A DNA stretch of 64,000 bases from Coniochaeta sp. PMI_546 (taxonomy: Eukaryota; Ascomycota; Sordariomycetes; Coniochaetales; Coniochaetaceae). The DNA lies in assembly GCA_021432605.1 (NCBI GenBank), contig MU271157.1, positions 248,001 through 312,000 on the forward strand, read 5' to 3'. Within the stretch, counting starts at the first letter, position 1; every line of letters starts with the position of its first letter. Positions 11,017 to 22,950 of this stretch are shown here, in pieces. The notes beneath the pieces were generated by a model. That model had not been told where the DNA came from. It saw only the letters and a list, made by a program, of their open reading frames with translations, and made no database searches. The position numbers and the translations under genes were made by a program.

Positions 11017-12140
11017 TCAAGTTTCACCACCGGATACCGATGGATCCACGCCGCCAATATTCCAGTACATGCACGGGATGTTCCCTGCTTCGGCGAAGAT
11101 AGAAAAGTCGTCGCTTCCTGTGTCCCTCACCATCTCCGAGACGGCATCCTCGCCAAATTGTCCCTTAAATACACCTCCAGTCCCTTGACTAACGTGTCAT
11201 CGTTGATTAATGCCGGAATATCGTCAGTTTGGGAAATTTCTGGCTGCTTTAGCAATCCGGATGCCTCGCTCTCGCTGCGGATGACACGTTTAACTGCCCC
11301 AACGACACGCTCCCGAACGACAGGCTCGTAGGCTCTCACATCCACCTTTATATCCACAGTTTCCGGGACAATATTGATTGCTTTGGACGTTTGGAAATTG
11401 ACATATCACACACGTCACAACGGCTTAGTCTGCAGGGTTAACCTCGCGAGAGACAATGCCCTGCAGCCGCACCACCGCAGAGCATGCGGCGTAGACTGGA
11501 TCGACGCATTTGGCGGGGAAGAGGCGTGGCCACCTTTCCGAAATAGCCGGACATCGAAGCAGTCGCAGGCGGACAAAGCCGGGCCTGAACGTAACTGTAC
11601 GGTGCCAGCCTCGGTACGGACGACTTGCTGCCCAAGAAGGACGTCGGGCTTCGGGATCTTGTCGAACAGTCCATCCTCAACCATCTTCCTAGCTCCAGCG
11701 CCGTCCTCCTCCCCTGGCTGGAACAGGCAATAAGCGTCCCAGACCACGCTTCCCTGGCAGCAGACAGAACTCGGCGGCCCCCATGAACGTCATGGCCACA
11801 GGCGTGCATGACGTTGTTCTCCTTCCCAAACGGTCTATTTGGGTCTTGGTGCTCGCATAGAGAAGTCTGGTGAGCTCTTTGATGGGTAGTGCGTCCATAT
11901 CAGCCCTCAGCAAGACGGCGGGACCGCATCCGTTTCGCAGGACTCCCACAATTCCGTGGCCTCCGATGTTGCCAATAAGCTGGTTGAGACCCAGCTTTTC
12001 AAGGTGGGCTTCTGCCAGGTGTGCCGTGTCCGATTCTAACATGGAGAGCTCAGGATTTTGGTGCAGATGCCGATACACGGTTTCATACTCTGCGACATTC
12101 GGTCGGAATTTGGCAAACTTGGGGGTCCTGTTTTAGTAGG
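11017..12140 (-). pseudogene. M20-family amidohydrolase/aminoacylase relic
   Basis: The minus strand holds in order the landmarks of a zinc-dependent M20D amidohydrolase: YRHLHQNPELS, LLRADMDALPI (first metal region), MHACGHDVHG (metal-binding C-G-H-D), FQPGEEDGAGARKMVEDGLF (catalytic Glu-Glu), a GQQVVRTEAGTV block, RKGGHASSP, and DTGSDDFSIFAEAG with the last metal ligand region. These lie in three frames: shifts occur between about 11870 and 11810, near 11745, and between 11450 and 11360, and the last piece ends at an early TGA (11017-11019). The 5' end is uncertain; coding similarity starts at about 12125 behind an apparent acceptor. Such enzymes hydrolyse N-acyl amino acids or small amides. 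It is divergently placed to the NLR relic. Confidence 0.75.
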
Positions 12141-12239
12141 TAGAGGTAGGTAGGTTTGGCTCCACCAGCCATTTCGCATGTCAACAGCAGGCGTGAGATA
12201 GAAACCTTACCTAGCGATGGTCTTCTGGCACCGATTGCT

Positions 12240-15200
12240 ATGAAATTCCTGGTTAGGGTCATCGCCGTCGCGCTCGCGACAACGTTTTGCTTACTATTTG
12301 CTCTCTTATTCCGTCCTTCGTGCCTGCGCCTGCACCAGCCCATCTCTGCCAGCGAGACTTGCCCTGCAGGCGGCATCCCACCGATGCTCAACCTGGCGGT
12401 CTTGCGCCGAATTCCGTCGGCAGCCCTGAAACCTGGGGAGGAATACGACGTAAAGTAAGTTTCCTTGATTCCTAGCATTGTTGCTATAGGCTGACAACCA
12501 ACCAGCGTAGTCTGCGTACAAGAACTACGTGGAAAACAGCGACCTTGCAGTTGGCTCGACGACTATACATCGCGGTCAGACTCCAAAAAGATACAGGTCA
12601 TTGAGTTTCAGTATCAATGGGCGCCGACCCAATAGGTGTGGCCTGGTCTGATTAAGCGTGGCGATGAACTCGTGGGAGCGCTGACCAAGACTAACGATAT
12701 ATTCGGAGTCCGTACGACCGTATATCAGACCCTTCGGCACCGGCTAACCTCTTGAAAGTTCAACCAAAGACCCCTTGTTTTGACTGGTCATGGCCTAGGT
12801 GGTGTAATCGTCAAGAAGGTAAGCCCAATGACCCGAAGCCCTCCCTGTTTTATGTTCTACTAACATTTGGATGCCCTCTGAAAGGCGGCTACAAGAATAG
12901 TCTGGGAGGGTCCCAATGACCCAAACCTGAAACACCGCCTCTCTGGAATGGTCTTGTTCGGCACGCCTCACACTACAAAGCACGATAAGGAGAGGTGGCG
13001 GTCATTGACTCTGCTTTTGCGCCACTATTTCCAGCTGAACGGGCAGGCTATCAGCCAAGCTGAGCTGAAAAATGACCTTGTTGCCGATATTTCGGAGCAT
13101 TTTGAGGAGAAAGTCAAGGATATTCCCGTTTTGTCTGTCTTTGAGACTAAGATACGAAAGGCGTGGATATTCGGTTCCCAGAAACAACTTGTGAGTGTTT
13201 ACGTACTGCATGGCTCTTGTAATCCTCTCTGCTTACCAGTTTTCAGCTTGTTGGAAAGGAGCTGGCCCGAACTTCGGTGAACCAGGAGGTTCTGATCGGC
13301 TCTAACTCGGACCAAGACGGTGTCTGCACACTAGAACCGCATAGCGAGGTGCTGAATCAGTTCGCGAAATTGATCGACGGTATTATGGCCCAGGAAGCAG
13401 ACCGGCAAACGATCAGTGAAGGAGCTTGTAAGTGAGAGATTGGTCTTCACAACCACGTCTGGGAAAAGCTGCTGATAATACCGCTGTTGAGCCTGTTGTA
13501 GCCTTGGCTACTCCAGTCTCTGTCTCTTGGCCGTCCAGCGAACTTGAGGAGTGGGAGGTCCCGGAACCTACCGGGAGCCTCGTGTCCTCAGAGAACGAAC
13601 TCGCCGGTAGAAATGCAGCCGTGGACCTTTCTGGCCAGGCATTCCGACCGAAACTGCCTTATCATGCGGCAGCCTCGATGCCTCCTGCGTCGATCTTTGT
13701 TGGGAGGGACGAAGTTCTCCAGCTCCTGGATGATAAACTCTTGCCACCGTCGGGCAACAATGGCCTATCAGGCCTTCGCAGCTTTGCGCTCTGCGGAATC
13801 GGTGGTGTGGGCAAAACCGAGCTGGCCAGACAGTACTTGAGCACTCGCCAGCATTTGTTTGATGCCACATTCTTCATTTCGGCAGAGACTGGCGTCAAGG
13901 TGGATGAGGCGTTCTCAGAGATTGCCGTATATCTCCAGCTACTCACCCCTTGGCAAGCCAAAGATCGCCTGGCCAGCAAGACAGTGGTCCTCAACTGATT
14001 GTCAAGGCCGTACAAGACACCTCCAGAGACGGCAGAGCAGGAGGAGTGCGTGTTGGACCAAATACAGCTCGCTCGGTGGCTGCTTGTGTTTGACAACGTA
14101 GAGAGTGCGACACTCTTAAAAGAGTATACCCCTCTCGCAGGGCCCGGCTCCGTCTTGTTTACGAGCCGGAACCCTTTTGCCAAGCACTATCTGTCGCCAC
14201 AATCAGGTATGGACCTGTTGCCTCCGGCCGTCGAGGATGCGGCAGCTTTGCTTCAGCGACTCACGTACCCTGCTGGTTCCCAGCGGGAGTTGGACACCGC
14301 CATACGACTTGTCAAGCGGCTGGACTGTCTACCGATCGCCATCCTACACGTTGCGGGTATGATTGAATGCCAAGATTACGCCTTCGAGGAAGCCTCATCT
14401 AGACACGAGAAGGACTTGACTATTCTAATGGATGCGGACAAGTCTATGACCCAGGGAACCTATGCCCAGACACTACCGACAGTCTGGGCTTCGGACGCTC
14501 TCCCACCCCCAGCACTTGCCTTACTGCGAGTCCTGTGCCTTCTCGGCCACGACCGTATCCGAGAGAGCCTGCTTAAAAACAACGAAGCTCGCCATGTCGT
14601 CACAAGTTACCCCCTGACCAGCGATTTCGATGAAGTGAGGCCGACGCTCAGCAAGTCATCTCTGATGAGCCGAAATAAAAACACGAAGACCCTTTCAGTA
14701 CATCGTGTAGTCCAAGACGTCGCGCGACAGAAAATGACCAAGGAAGAGTTTGCTGATTCGTTTCAGGCTGCAGTAGTCTTGTTGGTCTCCGATTGGCAGC
14801 ATGACAGGTATTTTGCCTTTTGGTCACCGTCTAATAGACTGGCATGTTGCCGATACTGCCGTTCCTCACGTCTCGAGGGTTGCAGCTCGTTTCCAAGTGC
14901 ACAACCCGGCGCTGACACTGGCTTCGTAAGAAGCTTTTACAACTTTGATCACTCGCGCCAGCATGTAAGTCGTCTGATCAGCAGTCAACACTATTCTTTC
15001 GGCGGCCCAACTGACAGTTGCTTTACATAGACACCTCAAAGAACGCGGAAATTGGGACCAGTCACTCTGGCTCGCGGACTTGGCCTTGAAAGTTCTGAAC
15101 GAGCATAAGTCAGAGATGGCAGAGCAATACGCTGACATCCTGATGTCACTCTCCAACAGCTATCATTGTCTTGGTGACCGGGTCAAAGGGCTACAGTACG

Positions 15201-16121
15201 CAAAGGCACATTTCAAGCAATGTATACTGGTACAAGAAGCCAAACCGGCAGCGGAGCGAGATGAGAGTTTCACTGCAATGGCTTATACGGAACTCTCGCT
15301 TGCCCGGTTGATGAATGGTAATTATGACGAGGCCATTTCCTTGGCAGTCCAGGGGCGAAGCCTGTTGGAGCAAACACCCGAGTTCCTGGACAACACCTAC
15401 TGGCCACATTGGGCAGACTACCACCATGCCTGGAGCCTTATCGGTCAAAGCTGAAGAAGCTCGGCCGATCCTGGAAAAGATGCTGAAATGGCGTCAGCAG
15501 AACCTTGAAGACCATGAGACCGAGTCAATGAAGTGGGTTGTCCTAATCTTCCGATGCGTATCACGAGAGTTGCTAACGCAGCTTGCTCCACCCCACATTC
15601 AGGACGACATATAGTCTCCAAATCCTTGGCGTTGTGAACGAGAAGACGGGGAGGATTGCGGAGGCAATTTCAGATTGGGAGCTTGCGCTTTATCTCTACT
15701 GCAAGACTGAGGGGGACAGCTCGTTCCGAACCAACCAAGTGCGTGTTAAGCTCGGAGGGTACTACGGAAAGCAGGGAAAACCCGAGACTGCATCGTAAGT
15801 TCTCTCTCGTGGATTGATTATACTATCCTTCGCCAGTATACTACTGGTCCCATCGCTAACAAGTCTTTATTAAATAGCAAAATGTTTGAGACAGCACTGC
15901 AGTCCTTTGCGGGAGGCAAGTACTACAAAAGGGAGCGAGCACGCACGTTCTTCAAGCAAGCCGAGTTTCTCTCCTCGATCGGTAATTCGGCTGGTGCCGC
16001 AGAGGCAAGGCAAGAAGCAGAGAGGATCCTTCTCGAGATCCGTCCCGAGCTTGCACGGGGCAGGGCCAGACCATTTACACTCGAGGACTATGACGAGATA
16101 GTGATGATCATGTCACGCTAA
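12240..16121 (+). pseudogene. Fungal NLR (STAND) relic: SesB-like hydrolase + NB-ARC + TPR
   Basis: A large NLR-type gene. Domains in order: an N-terminal alpha/beta-hydrolase (SesB/DUF676-like) with VVCVQEL and TGHGLGGVIVKK, spliced at GTAAGC to AATRIVWEG and LFGTPH; a linker; FVGRDEV followed by the P-loop GIGGVGKTELA (13795-13827); the Walker B-like strand RWLLVFDNVE; a sensor strand GSVLFTSRN; a LPIAILHVAGMI block; then about 400 codons of TPR-like helices (DLALKVLNEHKSEMAEQYADI, RIAEAISDWELAL) to the stop at 16121. Lesions: in-frame TAG at 12633 and TGA at 12753 in the hydrolase, a TGA at 13996-13998 where VLN-W-LSRPYK would be expected, and a one-base shift at about 15450 in the TPRs. 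The elbow Ser is Gly. In fungi such proteins act in allorecognition and cell-death signalling in the cytoplasm; this copy cannot make a full protein. Confidence 0.82.
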
Positions 16122-17594
16122 GCTTTTCTTTCTGGGGTCATATGTCCGGGAGTACTCTCCGGGCTACGGCACCGAAGGTAGTGCTCTGTTATGAGCAGAG
16201 GTAGCTCGGTTGATGGTAAAGATTGCGTCGAGACAACCCCTTCAGATGCAGAGACAGCACCTATAGCCAACCAATCCTAGAGCGCATCTAGAGGCAGTCA
16301 CCTGAGGCCACTCGGGGAGAGGTGCTAGAGGAGATTACCACTGAAATTATCCTTGCGCCAACCAGCTGTACAAAGGCGTATGACTCATGCTCGGTACTGA
16401 AATGTAATATATATGCTACTGCCAGTCAAGGAGGTGATTAATCAAACCTCGCAGTTGATGGTTGTCATCCGTATGATGACATTATCGGCCGCGCGCCCTC
16501 ACACAGTTGGCGGGATCGAGCTACACAGCGGTGGCGTTCCCGTTTGCCTCTCATGCATGCGAACTAGCTACTGTCTGGTCCCCGATAAGCGCTTGTTGTG
16601 TCTGTCATCGGCAAGAACAGGCTGATGCCGCCACCGGACTTCTCATGCGTGGTTATCAATGGTCGAACTGGATATTGTCGCGACAGCCTGGATTTTGAAA
16701 CATGGATGGACAAGCAGCTGCAAGAACAGTGACTTATCACAAAGTTACCGAGCCATCCGGTCCCAGGCTCAAATTGATGAGACTGTTTGAGCTGAAATGG
16801 GAAGAGCTGGAAGCTTGATAGAGCATGCAAAGGTACAAAAGAAACAGGCCGGGCGCGGATAGGCTGACCATGACTTGCCGCCCTGCCGTTTGGCACCTAT
16901 TCACCTCAACCGTCACCCCCGACTGCAGTTTTGTCCCGATTCTGCTTTGGGTACCTAACCTGCCACTTGTCATCGTTTATTGCTTCAGATAAACTTGCCA
17001 CAAGAAGAGATGGACAGCCCACCACCTAGTATTCACGGGCTTGGTTCAAAAAGCGATTGTTCCATATCAATACTGTGTGTCCTCCCGGGTGATGGTGCCG
17101 CTGGGTAGGGCCACCTCGTAGTTGATGACGCCCAACCCCGTCCGGCATGAGTACCATGAGACACCGCCGCCAAGCAGGAAGCCGCCGACACCAACGTTGC
17201 CCTCTCTTCCTCCCGTCGCCACTCCTCCGTGTCCTTCCAGAGTATCGATCTAGCATGGTCAACTACCGCGCTCCTGACCCCACGCTCGCATAACACTTAT
17301 CCCTCCCGCTCAGAGCACGTCATCGATCCGCTGCACTCCAAGCCTCTTGCGAGACTACGACTAGCTCACGCTTAATATCTCACATCGGATAGATCAATCG
17401 ATTGCACATGTTTGCTGTGTTGCGCTCAGTTGCTTACAATGCGTTGATTTAATGAATGCCTTGCTACCTGCAAGTAATTACCACCTACTTGAGATATTAG
17501 GGCGCACGGGCACCTGCGAGCTCATTGTATTGAGGTGCGTAACAGTGCATGAAACAGTCAAAGAGAATAGATATCCAACACGTTCACAATGTGA
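16122..17594. other. Long intergenic stretch, no gene seen
   Basis: About 1.47 kb between the NLR relic and the convergent MACPF gene. The open frames are short, unspliced and without motifs. Confidence 0.5.
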
Positions 17595-20500
17595 CTAGAA
17601 GCCAAAAATGCTGCCAATAGCCGACGAAACAACACCCAACACGGGGGCCGCGAGCGGACCGAGGAGCATACCAGCAACCACAGATTCGGGCGAGCCTTGG
17701 CTGAACGGCGGAGGAGGCGCCAACGCAAGCGTGTCCTTCCTGTCGATGTAAGATTCCACGGCACCGTGTGCATCCGTCACGACGTTCATGAAATCGCCGG
17801 CCTCCCCAACGCCACCATTTCCTGTGGGAGAAAAAGGAGATAATTAGCTATCACTCGTTCGGTGTGGATCCAACAAAAAAGCAGACACAAGTCGCAACAA
17901 GAAGGTGGTGTTTTGAGAAAAGAACGAAACGCAAAAAGACAGGGCTGGAAGAGAAAACAAAAGAAAAAGAAAAGAAGCCCACTCACCAACTGGATCCAGC
18001 CGCCAGCACAGATCATGCAGATTATACGTCCTCTCCACCGACTCCCCTTCCCCATCCAGGGGCCTGATCCTCAGCGACTGGAAGACGCCCTCCTGCGTCA
18101 ACGCGGTGGACATGACGAGCCCGACCCCTTCCTCCTCCGGGTTCTCGAATCGCGGATACGGCACCTTGAGACAGAGGGTGTCGTGCGGGCCGAGCTCCGC
18201 GGGGCGCCTGTAGCTTCGGCGGCCGTAGATGTCGCCGTAGTAGTCGCGGAAGCCGCTCGATTGGTCGGCGAAGGACCAGGTCAGGCGGACGAGGTCGCCG
18301 TGCCGGTGAGGATTCCGCTTTGATGATGATGATGATGATGAGGAGCTGCTGCTGCTGCTGCTGTTGTCATTTTTCAGGTCGACGGCTTGGATCCGCCAGT
18401 AGCTCGGCTCGTCGCTGTTCGTAATGGCGGGCTGGAAGAGCCCTTGGGCGTTGCGGTAGACCGTGAGCCCCAACTCGGGCTGAGACGTGGATGAAGACGA
18501 AGAGTTGACGGGGGCGCAGGATTTGATGGAGACCAGGCAGTCGGGACCGAGCTGTTAGGGACAGGTCAGTCTTCTTTTCCCTTTTGGGCGGCTTCTCAGG
18601 AGAGGGAGAATAACGTACAGCGTAGCCTTGGGCTACCTCCAGCCTCCAGACGGTCTGCAGCAGTCTTGGGTCTTGCGAAGTTCCTAAAATCATGGATGCT
18701 TAGAAAACGAATAGATGACTTTGCGAGAGAGGGGGGAAAAAAAGCAAAAAAAGAATATCAACAAGTTGGAGACTTACCTATTTCTTTCCCGCCTGGAAAC
18801 ATGAGAACAGGTGCTTGAGTGCTATGCGGCGTAAAGAGATCTGTATGAGCACGCCTTTCCCTTCTACATGTACCAATAATGGGCAGCCAACGGATGTACT
18901 CACCAGTGAGGGAAGAACAACGCTTCGTTCTCGATGGTCTTGACCTGGCGGGTATTGACCGTAATATCGCCAGAGAAGCCCCACGGTCCATTGAAGTTTA
19001 TGTTTCTGCCAATCTCATGCGGGGCCGAAATTCGCTCGAGGGATGTGCGAATCGGCTTGGGGGGCCTATCTGGATTATGACCGAGATACCCCTGCGTCTA
19101 GTTGTTGGAAAGGGTATAATCAGACCATCTGAGCACAATCCAAAAGTCATGTAGGTTATGCCGGGTAAATACCTTCACACCGGTGATCCGCTCCAAAGCA
19201 GGACTCTCGGAATGGCTGAGTGCCTTGAACCGGACGTGTATCACGCGAGACTCGGGGATGACAACGTATTGACTCAGCTTGGGCACCGCGCTAAAGAACC
19301 ACGCCTGGACCTGGCCATATCCCGGTATTTGAGAGATGGTGTCCGAGATGGGGCGGAACTCCGACTGTTCGATCACGCGCCAATTGTTGAAGTCGGCCAC
19401 GGAACTCGACCACGCTGGTGGGCTGCCATGGGTCATGCGTTAGATGATACATATCCAGCAACACTCTCAGGCTAGGAGACTGACTGCAACGTACTTCGCT
19501 GCCAAGATCGAATTTCCTCCTGTTGCCTCAAAAGTCATGGATTCAGATGTGTTGGAGCTTCGTTGGAACGATTCGGAGGAGTCTTGCGTTTCATGAGACG
19601 TCTTGACGCTGCCGCCGACGCCGATGGGCTGAGGTAAGAGTAAAGTCAGTTTACTGTAGGGTCATCCGTGTAGCAACTTGCAGTGGGGGACTGACTGTGG
19701 AGAAGGCCACGCCAACAGAAGCCTTGAAGGATTCCTTCTCCTTGGATTGCTGGGTTTGTTCGGTGCCCGTCACAATCTTGGTTGTCTGCAGGCAGCCGCC
19801 GAGAGTGGCAGTATGGCAGAAAAGATGGCCGAAGGTTTGGTAGAGATTCCGAAGCATGTTGATCTAGAAGCGGTGACGTTAAAATGGTAGGTTTTAGATA
19901 CGCGGTTCATTCGAGACTCACATTCTTGGTTTTCCTGACAGCGTCAAGGGCGTCACGCAGCTCCTGCGTGGGCTCCAGGTCCTCTGGTCTTAGGAAAACA
20001 GACACGCGGGGAAACTGGCAAGCCCGATCAGCCACGAGTTCCGAGCACATGTTCATGGCTTTCCACGCTCGCGACTCACCATGTAACTCGCAATCATCCG
20101 TTTCGAATACGTCTTGTTGCTACTGGACTGGCCAGACGACGACTCGCTCGCGACTCCACCTGTGACACCGACAGAGTAACCGGCATAACCACCGGATCTT
20201 GATGCAAAAATTCGTTAGCTGCCATTCTTCTAGAATGTGATCAGTAAGAGGATGTTATAGTCTTACACAGAAGCTTCCACCGAGGTGCTGCTGAAGTGGT
20301 TCTTGGCCATGGACTCTTGAAATTCGCTCACCACCGTGGTAACCTCAATCCGCGACCTGTCGTTAATAACGTAGGACGGAACCGCGCCGAGCTTGGCTGG
20401 AATAGGCGCGTTGACGTCCTCGGCAGTGAGTGCCTTGGCAATCTTGGGTTGGGCTGCCAGAGTCTTATCGGGAACGGCTTCCTGAAACTCGTCGGAGGCT

Positions 20501-22181
20501 TCCGGATCGGCGTAAGTATCCCCGGAGATAGAGCCCTCGGAAGCGTCGTCTTCGTCGATCGCTGCCTCGTGGGAGTCTGTGTGTTCCGGGGTCTCCTCGA
20601 TCCTGGGAGCCACTGGAGGCTGGATGGGGGTCTTGTTTCGAAGACGGAAAGCCGGCGTGGTAGCTCGAACCATGCGACTGGTCTTCTTATCGATCCTCCA
20701 GCCGTAAAGAAGGGCGCAGTTGCGCAGGACAGCATCCCAGTCCGCTTCGTCCATCTGGCTGGTGTACTTGAGTGGCGTAGCCTCATGAGCAGCGAATTGC
20801 GAAGCATCTAGCTCCTCGGTCACCTTGAAACCCGTCGTATCGGCATGCATCTCCTCGGCCGAGCGATCCTGTGTACACTGTTGAGCTTGCCATATTATCG
20901 CGAAAAACCGGGTCATTAATCAGTAGAAAGAGCTCACCTTGAAGCTCAGATCGGGCTTCATCTGCTCCATTGCTGCCAGCACCTCGGCCGATGCTGCATG
21001 AAACTTGGATCCGCCTCCTGCTGCAACCTTTGCGTCGGTCTTGCGATAACGAATGACCACGGAGGGTGTGCCATCCGACTCCCCGACGGGCTCATTCTAC
21101 ACAGTCTGTGTCAGTTCCTGTGATCCGTGCATGTACCGTCCTTGGTTCCGAGAGACTGAACTTACATCGAGGTCAAGGTACTCGCGGAGGGCAAGCTCAT
21201 CCGTCGCAAGAGACCCGTCCAAGGAGCAGAAGCAGTGCATCTGGGGGTTTGGCGACCTGTTTCACTCACATCCGAGGTCAGACAAAAAGCAAAAACCGTT
21301 GATAGCAGGAGTGGCAGAACGTCCGTACATCTTGCCGATCAATCTCCGCAGCTGCCCCATTGGCATGTGCGACGGATCCTGGCCTTGGAAAGCAGAGGAG
21401 TGCAAGGCTCCCATGTTGAGTGCGTTGCTGGGAGTGTCTCCCATCTGAATGAACTTGAGCTGGAAGGGAGGTTTGAGCAGCACGGAGAGCTGGCTGGCAG
21501 CGGCTTCCTGGCTGGCAGCAACATAGACACGTAGCATCCCATCCTTCTGAGGGTTAGCCTCTTAACAGCCAGGGCCCGGAAAGCAGATTGGTCGACTCAC
21601 GCCCGACTTTCCGGATGTGTGCAGGAGTTTAGTGTAAGCGTCGAGAGAGATGTCTTCGGGCACAGCCGCGCAGTCATCGGAGCAGAACTTGAAAGTTTGT
21701 GTCCTGTAGGGAGATTCTTTTGCGGTTAGCGTCGCATCAATCCAGGTACAACACTTTCTTCACTCATCTCATGTTAGCTGATGGGAATAAGGCAGACTTT
21801 TTCAGGACCGTCTGGAGCTTTGTTCGAACATCCTGCAATGTGGTCTCAGTGCGGAAGCTTGTTTCGTCCTTCCTGATCCCCTGTTGTCAGCGCCTGCTCC
21901 GACCAAGGTAGGGACGCGGTGGGCTTATGCTCATACGAGGCAAATTGCAAGGTGCTGATGGGCATCTCCGATATTTGGACATCTTCCTCGTCGGTGCCGC
22001 CAGGACCAGCGACTAGGCTGAGAACCTTGACGAAGACGTTGCCTCCCGCCGTGTCTCCCTTGTTAGATGGCTTTTTCGCAGCCATCGTGGTCGCGGGCTT
22101 TACACTTCCCTGGTCTGGCTGCTTGGCCACTGGCTCTTGGGCCGGTGGTGTTTGGGCTTCCACGCGGCGGAGGGCAGGCAT
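17595..22181 (-). CDS. MACPF-domain protein A (pore-forming fold), multi-exon
   Basis: A spliced minus-strand gene of at least ten exons from ATG 22181 to a stop at 17595. Seen: two ubiquitin-like segments near the N-terminus (FCSDDCAAVPEDISLDAY and FCSLDGSLATDELALREYL), a VVIRYRKTD strand, an acidic low-complexity linker (20470-20590), then the MACPF core with PSYVINDRSRIEV, DALDAVRKTKN and the signature region FGHLFCHTATLGG (F-G-x2-F-x6-G-G, compare the family [YW]-G-[TS]-H-[FY]-x6-GG). Next comes a C-terminal beta-rich region with a 14-Ser run, and a hydrophobic tail. MACPF proteins insert beta-hairpins into membranes as ring oligomers. No signal peptide is visible. Two N-terminal junctions are unclear: near 21,790 the frame meets a TGA unless a weak GTCTGC donor is used, and near 21,260 GTGAGT-to-CCCAG splicing breaks the frame. 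Exon limits are therefore approximate. Confidence 0.7.
18321..18366. repeat. Trinucleotide microsatellite encoding poly-Ser
   Basis: About seven TGA/GAT units followed by CTG units on the plus strand. Read on the minus strand they encode the run of 14 serines in MACPF protein A. The repeat stays in frame. Confidence 0.9.
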
Positions 22182-22950
22182 GATGGGGTGCGGGCAACAG
22201 GAGTTAGGAGGGCAAACACTAAGAAACGACTTGGTTTGAAAACAGAGGGTAAGTCGAGAAGGCAGAAAACTTTAAACGGGGGGCCACAGTCTGGCAGCAC
22301 ACTCTGCTAACCAAGCCTCGAGTTGGGGTTCATGACATTCCTTTGACAAAACCATGTTCGGCACCTCAGCATTTTTCTCAGCATTCTGGACTGCCGTAAA
22401 CCGTCTGCGCGTCTGCTGAGTGGTACGATACAGCGCGCTGCATTGCGTCAACTCAATCTGCGGGCTTTCAATTATTGGTGTCACGCTGTCCAAACTATTG
22501 GACCCGCCCACCGTGTTATCTCTTACTGTGTGGCGGGGGAGGGAGTCTACACTTACCATAGTAGATCGAAATGAACGTTGCTAGCGCGGAGCTGAATAGC
22601 GGAAGATGGGGCCCGGGCCGCGATGTCGACTAGCGGGATCGCGCCTTGCCGGCGCTATTGACGCAGACCGCTGCCCGGGGATGGCATTGGTTCAGCTGGC
22701 CTTCTCCGCTTTGGGAAATAATTGGGGGATTCTGCATCCGCTTTTGGTCGCCTTGTACCTAGACTAGTCAAGGCAAACAAACTGGACCGGTGGGATCCGC
22801 CCGGACAAGGACGGGCAACATTGATATTGCCAAAGTGCCAGACTTCTTCGTCCACCCAATTATTCATCTGCGGTCATCGCGCCTTCGACGTCGAGAGCAA
22901 ACCGGTTGTTGTCTGGTAGAGGCTCTTACTGCCCTGATCCCGAGTTCAAG
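22182..22950. promoter_or_regulatory. Shared divergent promoter of the two MACPF genes
   Basis: 769 bp between the two ATGs, with no convincing coding frame. The head-to-head layout suggests co-expression of the pair. I could not assign specific transcription-factor sites. Confidence 0.45.

Noticed and set aside
13999-15030. The second half of the NLR as a separate gene starting after the TGA at 13996
   Set aside because: It begins with a non-ATG codon in the same frame as the part before the stop and starts in mid-domain, so it is one gene with a nonsense codon.
18321-18366. Trinucleotide array considered as a possible CRISPR-like or regulatory repeat
   Set aside because: Units are 3 bp without spacers and are in frame inside a coding exon, so it is a poly-Ser microsatellite.
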